Source: Pseudevernia furfuracea (taxonomy: Eukaryota; Ascomycota; Lecanoromycetes; Lecanorales; Parmeliaceae). From it: a stretch of 64,000 nucleotides of DNA. The notes beneath the pieces are model-generated. The model saw nothing but the letters and a program-made list of their open reading frames with translations, was not told the origin of the DNA and did not search any database. The stretch is taken from positions 434,001 to 498,000 of the forward strand of contig JAIUPT010000020.1 of the NCBI GenBank assembly GCA_022315425.1, in the 5' to 3' direction. The first letter of the stretch is position 1, and the number at the start of each line of letters is the position of its first letter. Of this stretch, positions 1 to 12,699 are shown in pieces. A program made the position numbers and the translations under genes.

Positions 1-3000
1 GTAGTTGGTCCTGCCGGTCTCGTCACGCTCGACTGAGAGCTGCATGGTCAAGCCTCGATAGAACACCAACGTGATGAGATCTTCGATACTCATGCATTCA
101 CAGAAGGCGGAAAATGCTGCGTATTCACCCAACGAGTGCCCGGCGAAAGTACTGCCGTCCGGGATCAGGCTCCTTGCTCTGAGCGCGGCAAAGCTTGCCT
201 TTGCCATCAACATTAGCGCTGGTTGAGCGAATTGCGTCGAGTACAGTAGCCCATGCGGAGCGCGATGCGTATACGACTCGGTGTTCTCGTCGAGCTCTTT
301 GAAGAGCCTTTGCGGGCTCACTTCTCCGTTCGCTCCGCTACTCTCTACTGTGATAGACATGTATTTCTCGCGGATAGCTCTTCCGCGCGGACCTCCAAAG
401 CGGATCGTGAGCTCCTTCGGGTTCTCCCTCACGATTCTAAGGATAGAGAAGCCTGTAAATGTATCAGAAAACGCGCCGGCATCAAGTGGGTGTGAGACGG
501 GTATATCGACGGACCAAAAACGTCCATCAAATGTGCGTCGGCACGATCCCAAACATCTCTAGCGATCTCGTTCTGAGCATATAGTTCCATCCCCATTCCC
601 TGGTGCTGACTGCCTTGGCCAGTGAAGATGTACGCTGAAACTGGCTGTTCCACCTCTGCTTCTCCTAGCAACACCTGTTCGGCACCCACGGTTGCTTCCA
701 CTTTCACTATCTTGCGGCCTGCAACCATGCCGACGTGCCACAACCTCACTGCAATTTGGTCATTTGGCAACACCATTCCGACAAAAGAACAGTCGAATCT
801 CCTCACCCGCTCAACATCGTTGTCAGCTGCCCATATCTCAACAAGACCCCGCACAGCAGCGCTTATGTACATGCCATGAGTTATGTTGCCTTCAAGGGCC
901 ACGTACTTAGCGAAGATGCGGGAAACGTGAATCGGGTTGTGGTCGCTGGAGACTTGGGCATAGAGCTCGTTAGATGCCGGTGCCCCGATCAATAAAGGTA
1001 TCTGTCCGCTTAAAAGAATGCTATGGTCGAAAATGTGTGGCTTCTCCGTAGGAGAGCCATGATGCTCGAGGTAATCGATCACAGGGTTTCCTTGAGACCT
1101 CCCAGCTCTATATTCCACTGTAGCCAGTTCTCGATTTTCTCCAGTTGAAGATTGGAAGAGTACAACGCCGGTGGTCTCGATATCGCTGATCGAATCTTTG
1201 CTTCCGAAGTGGATGACGCTTTCCAGACGGAATGTCAAGGCCTTGTGAAGTAGGTCTACCTTGGGGTCATGCGGATGAAACCAAGATCGAGAGATGAGCC
1301 GGTTCACGTCTGTTGCTGACTGCAAATGTAAGGTCATTTGGACGTCACGCTTGCGCTGGAAGGTGTTCTCGTAGTCTGAATAACTGCCTCGATATAGATA
1401 TTGAGCGTTTACCTTCATGATGGGGATGCCCTCACGTGTGATGGTCCCAATGACCTCGACTCTCTTGCCTGAGTCTTGAATGAGGATTGATTCAACACGT
1501 GAGCTGGACTCCAAAACATTCCCAAGCTTCAGCGGACTGGCATTGGGGAGCATTTGCAAGCCGCTGGATAGATGAACAAGCTTGGAAAGGTCACCATCCA
1601 TGGCTTTGAGAAAGAGAGGTTTTGTCATGGCTTTCCATGCAACCCTGAAGGCGTAATCCATGGGAGCGTATGTTTTGCCGGCATCACCATTTCTCACAAC
1701 ATAGGCTTCGCCGTGGTTTCCAATGGCATTCACAAAATCGGCAACTGCTCGCCGGTCTACTACGAAACTCTCTTCCTCGAAGGTGTCCGTCAGAGCGCCA
1801 TCAAGAGCGGCCTTGTCATCTCGGCTCCCGAACTGCAACTCGTAGTAGAAAGCTCTTATGCGTTCATTGCGCTCCTCCATGACCTCGCGGATAGGACCAT
1901 ACCCTGCATCGGAATGGTAGCTGAACAGAAGACGCAAGCCGACATCCTCTCCCATCGGGACCCGTCTCTCAAAAATAGTGAGGACGATGTCTTGATCACT
2001 TATCGTCCGGACTTCAATGACAGGGCGAGAATGTTCTCGGAGGATGATGATCGTACGCTTCGGATCGTCTGGGTATTTCATCTCAACCTCGACGTTCGGA
2101 ACTGGTGCAAACATGCGCTTGAAGGGACTCTCCGTGATCTTGTTACCCTGAAAAACATAATCGACGGTAAAGAACGCATGCCTCCAAGAGTGAGTATTCC
2201 CCGCGAGGACTCTGTACCAATCGTTGGGTTTTGGCAGAGAACCATCAGGACCAGGGGATATCTGATGCTTAATCGTATCGTATCCCAGCGAGGTCGTTAC
2301 GCTATCCAGGCGACCACCTTTGCCGTCACCGAGGGCCATACCGCCGAAGTATTCGATCAAAGGAATCTGAGCATCACCACTGTAGACCTCCTTCTCTAGG
2401 CGCGCTATGTGAGCTTCGTGAATGCCGTCCAGGATATCCTTGATAGGCTCATCGATCATGTTGGAATGCTTGGCGGCCACAGGACCCTGGAGAATGCATG
2501 TTCTGCCGGCATCTTGATCGATCACTGCGTCGAGATCTTCAGACTGCCAGAGGGAGTCTTTCTTGAACCATTTCTCGAAGCTCTCGTCAAGGACTGGGAC
2601 GAACGGTACGGGCTTTTGTCCCCGCCTCTGGCAGAGCAAGAGAAAATGTTGAAAGTCTTGAGTGTTGACAGTCTGCCGGAGGCACGCAGGATAAACCTCT
2701 CGTATCTTTGCGATTGTCGGCCAAGGGTCGTCAAGTTCAGCATAGCTTTGGATGATCGACGGCATCTCCACAGACGAAAACCTCTCCTCTATCCTGTGGA
2801 TGAAATCTACCAGCAGGTTGCGATATGAGCTATCAATCCAGCGCGATTGACGCTTAACGTATAGAAGGTTCCCCATTCGGCATATGACTTCAAAGTAAGT
2901 CATTTCCTCAATGTCGGCCGGTTCGCCCGTTGCTAGCTTTCTGCCAAACCACACTTTTTGGAAGTCGCTGTTCAATCTATGGATGATGTAGCCACGTTGC

Positions 3001-5756
3001 TTATTGATTTCAGCAGTTCTTTTTGTTCGGTCCTCAATACTGAATATCTTGCGATCCATTTCGGCCCAGAACAATACACCTCTGGTAGCGAGTTTGTGAA
3101 TCGGTTGACCCATCTCAGACAAAACAGTGATGACACCACCAAAAGAACCCTTGTACGTCATCTCCCACTCGGTATCGCTAGAGCCTTCGGCATTTGCGAT
3201 TACTTGCTTTGCAGCTTTGCTTGTGCGAGTCTCCTTTGCCATCATCATACGACTACCAAACATGACACCATCGATAGGCATTGGGGGGTAACCGAAGGTG
3301 GTCGACCAGAGTCCTGTGAGGTATGGGTAGGTGTCTTCTGCCCCTCCAAAACCACTGCCTGCAACCAAGATTATGTTCTCGCATTCTCGTATCCTCCCAT
3401 ACATCTGAAGCATCGGCTGATGAAAGTCTTCATATGAATGATGCCCTCCGCCACGTCCACCAGTCCATTGTAAAATGACTGGAAACCCACAATTAGACTT
3501 AGCGATGTTAATGACTTGCTCGATGGCGTCTGTGGAGCCGGGCTTGAAAGAAATGTGACGAAGTCCAAGACTTGTGATATATTCGTTGGCTATCTCCGGC
3601 GTTGGGATACCAGCTCCGATGGTCAGACCATCAATGGCAATACCTTCGGCTCGGAGCTGCTTAATGAGAGGCACCTGCCAGGCCATAGCTTGGGGACTGA
3701 CATAGATTAGGTTGACTGTGATCGCTCGTCCAGGAACCACCGAAGAAGTCACCTTACGGATTGCTTCTCCCATGGTCTGCGGGCTATAGTACCCTCCACC
3801 GGCAAGCTCAATATGGTAACCAGAATTCATCGTGGCTATCACGAAATCAGGGTAAGCCGTACAAGGGGTCATTCCTGCAACCATAATTGGGGGAAGACAC
3901 AGTAGTCTGCTGAACTTTGTATCCACAAAGGTTTGACCCGCTGTGGTTTTGATCAGACGCGGGCCGAATTTAGTCAGCCAGTTCGTGTGGTATTTGATTG
4001 GATGCAGTTCATTGCTATCATACAGCTCCTGCTTCGACCCGATATGGGTTCCTTGCGCATCCATGCTGGTGGCTGAAATGACCCGCAATCCACTGCCTTC
4101 CTTGTTTTGATGGATTATCAGACCGGCGCCAACATTGCCACCAGGACCAAAATCAAGAACGTGCGTGGCTTTTTTTCCGGGCCATGCTGTAGCCTGCTCC
4201 CACTCTACAGGGCTCGATGTGATCATACGGACTAGGGCTGCTACAACGGTCCCATCTTTAGCTTCTTTGAGATCGCGTCCGTCGTCGGTTGCGAAGACGG
4301 GGATCGCGAGATCGGTGTTTGAGATTGACACATGCTGGAGATCTTGAATAATCTGGTCGCAAGCTGAGAGTAAGTAAGGGCTGTGAAAAGGTACAGATAC
4401 CGGTAGGAAAACGTTGGTGAAAGGAGTCCTGCGCTGCGTGAACGGAATTCGAGTTTGATCAACTCCCTTTCTTGGCTTAAGCTTTCGTAGTCGAGAATTC
4501 AGGGCGCGTAATGACATCGGAGGACCACCAACAACAAGATTACGATGACCATTTGTGAGACAGATACTGATGGACTTGTCCTCGGGCAGATGTTTGTTGG
4601 TGGCATTGACATGGTCCATTAGTGTCTCGCTGGGCAGACCTCGAACGCTCAGCATTGGTCCAGGGGTGCCTTCGTCATTTTGAGCAGACTCTTGGATCAG
4701 AGCTGGAAATATCGATGTCTGAGGATAAGTCTGTTGACTCCGCAAGCCCGTCCAGAAGAGTATAGTGAGCGCTGCCTTGCCCGCTTCGTAGAATGAGTCC
4801 CAGGATTCTGCGCAGCTCATCGCGACAGCCACGACAATTCCTTGCGAATGTCCCGAGGAGCCCGTGAAATTGTCACGCAACCCTTGCGGGTCGGTTCCCA
4901 ATAGCCTACAGCTCAAAGAATATTGGGCAAGCTGCAATAGCCCAATAAGCGGAAAACTAACAGGCGCAGTAATCAAGTAGTCTGCCTCAGGCTGTTCGTC
5001 TAAGTTTTGAACCCATGCCATGGGATCTAGACCTCTCGAATATGTTTTACCTGCTCTCGGATCCTGTGAGAGGTCCTTAAGAAGACCACTTCCCCATGAT
5101 AAGACGTCGACGACGAGATGGCCGTAGGTATCATAAACTTCTCTCAGCTCACTCATATAGTCATCTGTAATACCTTGGCCGCCGAAGACAGCGTAAAGCT
5201 GGACATCTCCGCGTTTGGTCGCGCGTATCAGATTGGGTTCATATGGCTGAATGGGTTTCCCCAGTACACGGTGTGCCTCGAAATAGGCCTGAATGACGGA
5301 TAGTCTCTTTCGCCGATCACCTGGAAGAGCTGCCGCAAACACGTGTACTTCATCTTGTCGAAGCAGTTTGGTCTCAAAATGGTGGAGCACGCAAGCGACG
5401 ACTTCTTTGATAATGCCATGATCCTGACTCGCCTTCTCCAGATGCCTTACAATGTGGGTCAGAAACCGGGCAACGAGCTCGCCAGTCGAAGAAGGTTCAT
5501 CATCTTGCACGAGACCTTCAGTCACACTAGGAAGCGTCGCCACAAATTCGTCTCTCGAATGGGCTGCATGATACCAGACTGAGGTGGGCAGAAGAAAGAG
5601 CTGCTTCAGGGGACCATGCTCCAAACGAAGTGGCTTTGATACGTCTTCTACAGACTGTGACACTGATGACATCTCTCCTTGGCCAATCCGCCCAATCATC
5701 TCCACATCTTGCCAACCAGAAGATTCCGAGTCTTGGGTACTCTTAGGACTGGTCAT
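1..5756 (-). CDS. Fatty acid synthase beta subunit, secondary-metabolism type (3' end off the window)
   Basis: Exons 5756-515 and 452-1; the 62-bp intron 453-514 restores the frame through the malonyl/palmitoyl transferase (MPT) domain. About 1898 residues are visible; the family is usually near 2050-2100, so roughly 150-200 C-terminal residues lie left of base 1. Domain order is that of fungal FAS beta: acetyltransferase with GHSQG (Ser near 304), FMN enoyl reductase starting near VAGMTPCTAYPDF (about 622), hotdog dehydratase with SSDHNPIHVSR and GNITHGMY (about 1600-1630), then MPT beginning FTGQGSQ (about 1710) with GHSLGEY (Ser codon near base 134). It would form a hetero-oligomer with the alpha subunit at 41590-46904 and make the acyl starter for the citrate-synthase homologue. 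Being a cluster copy rather than the housekeeping FAS is inferred from neighbours. Start chosen as the first ATG of an unbroken frame. Confidence 0.93.
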
Positions 5757-6784
5757 AGCGAAATCGACGCTCAGCGAGCGTCGAGACAGGCAACGGATAC
5801 CAGGTTGGATGGCTTAGAGATATGGTATCGTTGATCCGATAGTTCCCTTATTCCATTAGTGTGGTGTATTGTGGAAGAGAATAACTTCAGTTGGAGAACA
5901 AGGGAGGGCAAAGTGAAGAGTACAACGTGATTAGAGCTTCCGACTAAATCTTTAGTAGTTACAACAGCGATGTAACCACAAAGTTATAGTTTTGAATTTT
6001 TGCTTTACATCCCCTACGTTGACGTAATGCATTTCTTGGATCACTATAATGATAAGTCTTCCACCCCCATCCAGCGTGAGTTACGTATTTTCTGGAGCCA
6101 CATCCTCGCCACAACTGAGCTTGAAGCATCGTGAGCGTCATAGGGTCTATGCGGGACGCGCCAGGAATGTCTCAATGCTCGCTGCTCCAGTCGAGAGAAG
6201 GCTTGCATTAGCATCCGTTCTAGGCCGAGTGAAATGGAGGGAAGCCTGCAGCCGTCTCGCACGTCCTGCTCGGAGGCAACAGCAGGTCAAGGGAGAAAAA
6301 TATGTGGTTTGTCGATCACGATACACACGGACGGTCGTGGACCGCGCAGAGGAGGCTGTGCCCGAAACCTCCGGATGTCTTGTTGGTCCGAACTCGGCCA
6401 ACTTGATCCGGTGTCCCGGAGTGCCCAGCTGCATGCATAAGCATTTGCTTCCTGATCGCCCTGACTCGGTGGTCGAGCCGGGAACAGGTTAAAATAATTA
6501 GAAAAAGGGCTGCGAGATGATGTTCAAGGTTCGGACTGGGAAGGTACCTGCACGCTACGCAGAGGGTGCCAACGCGACAGTATTAGAGAGGAAGGAAAGG
6601 ATGTGAGAAATGTTAATTGGCTAATCAAGAAGGCTTTCGTCAATGCTGACTTGCTTGAAGATCCACTCGTTTCTCGTCTCTAGGGTACTCTTCGATAAAA
6701 AATCGCCTCGACCTCCAGGTAACAACATGTGCTAAGATTTGCTCGCAAAACTCCCTACCGAGATAACGCCGTATTTTATTGACC
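5757..6784. promoter_or_regulatory. Divergent intergenic region between FAS beta and the PrpD-like gene
   Basis: About 1 kb lies between the two divergent start codons, so it probably carries both promoters. CGG-type triplets that could bind a Zn2Cys6 factor are visible near 6368-6420 (CCTCCGG, TCCCGGAG). Open frames here are short and show no family features. No transcript start can be read directly. Confidence 0.45.
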
Positions 6785-8378
6785 ATGAGTGGGTGCCCTG
6801 CTACAGTTCAGGCAGATGATAATACGCGACAGTCCTACGACCAGGTCCTCATCGACGTGATCACGTACGTTTACCACCATCAGATCGGCAGTTCTAGAGC
6901 ATGGAGTATCGCGAAAACAGCTCTCCTCGATGCCATAGGCTGTGCGCTGGAGACTCTAGATGAAAGCGCCGAAGCTCGTGCAATGATCGGGCCTATAGTC
7001 GTCGGTACAATCGTGCCAAACGGTTTCAGACTACCTGGGACGCCGTACCAATTGGATCCAGTGAAGGGTGCGTTTGATCTGGGCTCTCTGATCCGCTACC
7101 TAGATCACAATGATGCTTTTCCAGGCGCGGAATGGGGCCATCCTTCAGGTTGGTACTATTCCTAACTATTTCGCACACTTCGAATTACTCTACTCCAGTG
7201 AGTGAGTGAGTGAGTGGGTGAGCAGGTGCATAGGACGTATCTAATGTTTCCATTAAGACAATCTTGGTGCCATCTTAGCCATGGCCGACTGGCTGAGTCG
7301 TGAATCACTGGCTCGCGGGAAGCAGCCTTTGACGATACGTACCGTTCTCCTAGCACTTATAAAAGCCTACGAAATCCAAGGCTGCTTCCAGATCTGCAAC
7401 GCCTTTAACAAGGTCGGCCTCGACCACACCATGCTTGTCAAAGTCGCCGCCACCGCCGTAACCTCCTGGCTTCTCGGTCTCTCCGAAACCCAAGCCCAAG
7501 ACGCACTCTCCCAGGCTTGGATGGACGGTGCCCCCCTACGCGCCTTTCGCCAATCCCCCAATACCGGACCTCGTAAAGGCTGGGCAGCTGGCGACGCCAG
7601 CATGCGCGCCGTGCACCTGTCGCTCCTCACCGCGAACGGCCAGCCGGGAGCCCCAACCGTGTTGACGAACCCGCGATGGGGCTTCTACAACACCCTCTTC
7701 AAAGGACAGGAATTCCGACTTCCGCGCGCCTTTGGCAGCTGGGTGGTCGAGAATGTCTTCTTTAAGATCCACGCGGTCGAAGGGCATGGCGCCTCCGGCG
7801 TCGAAGCCGCGGAACAGATCGGCCAGATTATGCGCGCACGGAACCTCGATCCGGATAAAGACATCGCCCATATCCGGGTGCAGACCCAGCAAGCAGCCAT
7901 GACCATCATCAACAAGCAAGGCCCGTTACACAACTCGGCGGACCGCGACCACTGCATGCAATACATGATCGCTGTAGTACTCCTCAAAGGCTCCATGATT
8001 GGAACGCGCGACTACGCAGATGACTCACCTTGGGCGCGTGACCCCCGCGTCGAGGCTTTGCGGAAGAGAATCGACCTTGAAGAAAATCCGCAATTCACGG
8101 CCGACTACCATAACCGGGAGAAAGGGTCTGCGTCGAACGCTTTGAAGGTAAGTCTGACAGACGGCACGGATCTGGACGAGGTGCTTGTTGAATATCCCGT
8201 TGGGCACTCATGGCGGGAAGATACGATTCGTCTGGTAAAGGCAAAATTCGAGCACAGCGTCAAAGTAAGGTTTGGAGACGGGGAGCAGAGTCGTGAGATC
8301 CTCAGGATGGCGTCGCTGGAGGAGGGAGCATTTGCGGATATTCCTGTAAATGATTTTCTGGATAGATTTGCCAAGTAA
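6785..8378 (+). CDS. 2-methylcitrate dehydratase-like protein (MmgE/PrpD family)
   Basis: Exons 6785-7148 and 7258-8378, intron 7149-7257 (109 bp, with a GTGA-repeat tract near 7197-7222), giving 494 residues, the usual PrpD length. The N-terminus YDQVLIDVITYV, the block GTIVPNGFRLPGT and the junction AEWGHPSDNLGAIL match bacterial and fungal 2-methylcitrate dehydratases closely. The junction GHPS|DNLG is rebuilt exactly by the intron, which supports the model. Family reaction: dehydration of 2-methylcitrate to 2-methylaconitate, with no iron-sulfur cluster. Next to FAS and a citrate-synthase homologue it probably dehydrates an alkylcitrate to an alkyl-aconitate (inference). It is divergent from FAS beta and convergent with the regulator gene. 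It belongs to a different branch from the second MmgE/PrpD gene at 36217. Confidence 0.92.
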
Positions 8379-8993
8379 GCTGGTTGGGCGGGATATACGC
8401 TCGACTCTGGACGGCGGGCCGCAACTAAAAGTAAATCATGTCGTATAGCATGTGAAATCTTGATATCTAGCCACGACTCTATGTTGTATGGCAAAACGAG
8501 TGAAGCAACGCAGGGCTACTCTCTGACTTTGTAGGAAGGAGGAGAAAATAGCTGAAAATGGTCTCACCACTGCTACCCCGCCGACACAGCGATATTCTAT
8601 CTTTGCAATTAATAACATACTTGAAATGATCTTCTTGATGGAAAGATGATGTCGACAATCGAGGCTGCCTATGATTTATGCACGGATAACACATGTGTGC
8701 CACTGAATATGTGTGAACAAATGTATGCGATTGCTTTCAAACCGACAAACCGACTGAAGAGACAACTTTCTGTGAGATGGCATGGTCTCTAGAGGCCAAG
8801 TCACACCGAATACTGCCACTAGTCCCCAGCTATTGAATGGCCTCACCATGCGCATGCGCGAAACAATAGCGATGTGCGATGTGCGATATTCGAGGCGACC
8901 GACTAACCTCCAGTCCTGCTGTGGCGAGATAATTTACTCTTTATGCAATACCCTTGCCGGACAGTGGTTTTCATTGGATGCGACTTGAGCCGA
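8379..8993. other. Intergenic region between convergent genes
   Basis: This is the 3' flank of the PrpD-like gene and of the convergent regulator gene. It should hold two polyadenylation regions. No conserved coding frame or repeat was seen. Confidence 0.5.
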
Positions 8994-11804
8994 TCAGTTC
9001 AGCCAACTCTGACCCCACCCACTCACGTCGTCCTCAGCCATCAAAAAACCCATGCCCGTTTCCTGCGACCACTGCTGCTCGGGCTGCCTGCCACCTTGCC
9101 ACGGTTGTTGTTGTGGTATCTGAGGTTTCGGCAGCTGCAGCCAGCCTCCTTGGTTATCCTGTTGCTTTTGCGGCTGCGGTAAATGCTGCTGATACTGCTG
9201 CACGGGAGTTGGTGATGCCATCGTCCATGGTGGGTGCAGCTCGTTGTCCGTGCGGTAGCTGCTTTTGGCGGGGTTGCCGCCACTCGCCGTGTTGGCGAGG
9301 TCGAGGTTCCTGGTCCAGTTTGGGGCGGAGAAGTCGGGTTGGGGGGAGGTGAGGGAGCGCCGGTCGGTGGGGGGGGAGCTCGCGGGCCAGTGCTGACCGC
9401 GAGTGAGAGTGTCGTTGAGGCTGTCGCTGTCGGAGTTCTTGTCACAAAGAATGTCCCCGTCATCGAACTTGCTTCTCTTATTGATGCCATTGCTGGCGTT
9501 GTTCTTCCGACCATTGTCATTATTGTGGTCGAAGGGGAAGTCGTTGAAGAATTCGAACGGGTCGTCCGAGGTATAAGTGTCTGGTTTGATAGATTCGGCA
9601 GGGGCGATAGGGTTGAGGTGCGCAGGCTTATGGATCAGGGCCGCGACGGCGCCGCAGCATGAGGAGAGGTGGGTGACATAGGCGCGCGAGTGGGTGAAAC
9701 CTGGCACTCGCTGGAAGATATCAGTGGTGATGACCATGAGACGCAGGTCATGGGCTGACACTTCGGATTGCGGGGATTGAACGGCGTGGTGGAAGAGTAT
9801 GAAGAACGGAACTAGAGTGTGGTCTCTGATGGTTCTGAGATGAGATGGTCAGTTGCGGGAATACCAAAGTCAGATTGAAAGGAAAAATTGAGCACATACT
9901 GTCGGAGCAAGACGGAGCCAGTTTCAGAGTTGGGTTCCCCAGATAGTCGCTGCAGTAGCCGGACGCACGCTACTGCGTCCTCCCGGCATTGCTTTCTGTC
10001 CGATGGATCCTTACTGGGTCGATGGACCATGAGACGAGTGATATGAAAGTGATAGGCTAACGCGATGTTGGCTTGTATATTGAAAGTAAGCGCCGAAGGG
10101 GGTGAGGACTCGCCGAAGGAACTCCATGTCTTGTGTTTCTCTCCGAAAAGGTCGCAGTACTTGTGTGCCCAATCGGATAGCTTCTTGCTGAAAAGTAAGA
10201 GGCTGCCTCTTCGTTCCGTTCCGACTTGATCAGCCCGACTTGAATGTAGTCTTTTATAAGCATCTTCTTGTATCAAGGCTAGTTCGATCCGCGGGAGCAA
10301 GCGTTTGAGACAAGGATCCGCAAGTTCGACCTTCTCCGGAAGGGCGACGTCGCAGTCAAACAAGGGCATATAGCAAGACTGACCAATCATTGAAGTAATA
10401 CTCTTGTCTATTATGTAAAGGGTCCAGAACACGCGAACGCGCTGAGATTTCTCGGCTGGACTGTAGTCTGCCGAAAATGCGGTTTGTTGATGAAGACCGA
10501 TGGATTTGGCAACAAAACTAGCCTGCTGCAGCAGAAGCGATGCAAGCCGGTACTGAGAGATGTCTTGGGCAACTAAGCACTGTCGTGAAATCAACATCAG
10601 CGGAGCACGACTTCTAGAGGCTTAATATACCAAGGACGTAAGTCTTCAAGCTTGATCTCGATCCAAGGAAGAAAAGGATAGATTACCATTGACATCAGTG
10701 CTTGAACGCTGACTAAAGAAGGTTGGTGGAAGCAGTCCAACTTAGAAATAGCTCGTCTCATGTTTGTCAGGAAAGGTGATAGAGTATTTGCCTCCTTATC
10801 TAGCGGACTGCTTGCATTGTTTTGAGACCTTTTTGTGGAGCTAGAAGCGGCCCTGGCATCGAAAGTTTGAAGAATCACATTATTGAAACACATGATCCAC
10901 GCCCAATTAGCTTGATCAGATCCGACTTCGTAGTTCTTGCGGATGCTGTCGTAGAAAGAATCCTCGTCGAAGATCGGCAGCGTCGAGTTGACTTGGCGGA
11001 AGTAGGTTTCAAGGCTGGTGTCTAAGAGGCCCTTCGGAGGCAATTTTGGGGGTAAGGTTTCACCGGATAGATCCCAAGAGTCGTCGGATAGTAACAATCT
11101 GGAAAGATTTTCCATTATTGCCAAGCACTCCTGAGTGTTCTTGTCCGGACCGTCATCCATTCTCGAGGAAACCTTCGGGTCCAACTTAGACTCCAGTGCG
11201 AGATAGACATCCCTAAGTAATGAGGCCAGAGAGCTAGAGCCATGATGTTGTCCCTTCATTAGATCATTGATGCCTTGTAGCGATCGATCAGCGCAGCTGC
11301 GGATGCTAATCCCGTCCATCTCGTGATCCGAGCTCACCAAAGTCTCGAGGACTCGCTGATCCTGTGCTGGTGTCGCGGATCGACTAGGGGGGGAATGAGC
11401 CTTGAGTTGGGACAAGTGCTTCTCTATATGGTGGAGACGGGCTTTCACCTCCTCCAGAGTGTTGAATCTGGTTCGAGATTGAATTAATGTCGGTCAAAGC
11501 AAAAGGAAGTCGGGAAGCGAGCATAATGACACTATAGTGTTACGAAAGAAACGATACCTAGACAAAAGAAGTAATAAGAGAGCACCTACATTACATTATT
11601 TTGACTGAATCTCTTTCCCCTGTTCGAGAAGGTACAAACGTCTCCTGTTCGCCGGCAAGTGAGGCATTTTGGCTGCTCGCGACCGCACCTTATCTTTTTC
11701 AGACGACATTGATCGCAGGCTGGAGCGAACCCCGAACCTGAACTAGAATCGGGGGGAACCATTAGCTTCTGAATGTAAGATTTGTTACGCTGAGCTGGAG
11801 ACAA
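8994..11804 (-). CDS. Zn2Cys6 transcription factor, putative cluster regulator
   Basis: Four exons: 11804-11590, 11467-10687, 10579-9900 and 9834-8994 (introns of 122, 107 and 65 bp), giving 838 residues. The zinc cluster has Cys30, 33, 40, 47, 50 and 57 (CDQCRLKKIRC...PKCLTC...C) with standard C-X2-C-X6-C spacing. It is followed by a linker and coiled coil (LEEVKARLHHIEKHL). The middle region fits the fungal-specific transcription factor domain: the 107-bp intron joins VQALMSM to CLVAQDISQYRLA, then ASFVAKSIGLH and RVRVFWTLYIIDKS. The C-terminal 270 residues are low complexity, rich in Asn, Asp, Pro and Gln (for example VQQYQQHLPQPQKQQ), probably an activation region. It sits inside the cluster next to the PrpD-like gene, so a pathway-specific role is likely, though unproven. 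The transposon nest begins about 750 bp upstream of its start codon. Confidence 0.9.
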
Positions 11805-12553
11805 AAGTATCTTGGGGAAGCCTTCAACTTTATGCTGTGTGTGCGTGTGTGTAAAGGAGATGTGCGGATTGACAATAACCTAGTGAGTGTTACGAGCGTA
11901 CTCTATATCGTTGCCGCATGTTCGTCTGTTTGATGATGTCAGGACCAGTATAGATAGGAGATCAACGTAGGTGTAATGAATCAGACAACTAGCTCAAGAG
12001 CGGATATCTACCTACATGGCAAGCGGCTAGATGGTGGATGAGGATTCTGCTAAGACACACGAAGGCCGAGAAAGATGGTAAAAAGGCTTTAGGATACGAT
12101 GGTAGCAGGAAATATAAATATGCAGTCTTAATTAGTTTCTTTTCTATATTACCTACAAGTATAGGCCCACGAATTAAATTCGTGAAACGTGTTCTTAGAA
12201 TTTTGGGGGTTGATTTCAATTTTCGGGGCCGAGAGAAGGGACGGGTTTGCTAACCGCTAGACTAAACCAAAAGGTGATCACTGAGGATAAGTCACTATAA
12301 TGAACTATATATATCAGTTGTAGAGTTGCTAGCGTACGACCGCTCGCCTATCTGGCCGCGCATCCCCGAGAAGATTTGCTTCGAGAACTCTCCAAGGTGG
12401 AAAAACTTTCAACTTAGAGTTTGTCAACAACTATAAGACCGATTTTGAAAATTTCTAATTTCCTGAATAGCGCAAATAAGTCTTCATAATTGAGAGAAAA
12501 AAAAATCAAATAAATAATAGAAAAGTAAAAAGTTATTTAAAATGTAAGACTTA
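11805..12553. promoter_or_regulatory. Upstream region of the regulator gene, bordering the transposon nest
   Basis: Base composition changes from ordinary to strongly AT-rich from about 12290 onward. It should contain the regulator promoter. No gene was recognised; the small open frames here have no family features. Confidence 0.45.
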
Positions 12554-12685
12554 TATTGAATAATATGGGTATTATTAACTGTATTGGCTAGACTGAAGAC
12601 CTATAGAAAGTATCTACAGAAGAGTAGTGTCACACTAGTGCCAAGTCACTAGTTCGAATAGGGCTAACTGTTATGGTTTTCAACA
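12554..12685 (-). repeat. 3' LTR of the decayed copia element
   Basis: 132 bp, same length as the copy at 25775-25906, ending TTCAACA. The TG start has become TA. It is followed by CTCCCTCTCA, the complement of a polypurine tract, which marks it as the 3' LTR on the minus strand. Confidence 0.8.
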
Positions 12686-12699
12686 CTCCCTCTCAGGCT

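Noticed and set aside
1572..2828. Long open frames on the plus strand (275 and 139 codons)
   Set aside because: They lie opposite the conserved FAS beta coding sequence and have no family features; antisense shadows.
6049..6492. 147-codon frame between FAS beta and PrpD genes
   Set aside because: Overlapping frames on both strands, no recognisable domain, and it sits in the shared promoter region.
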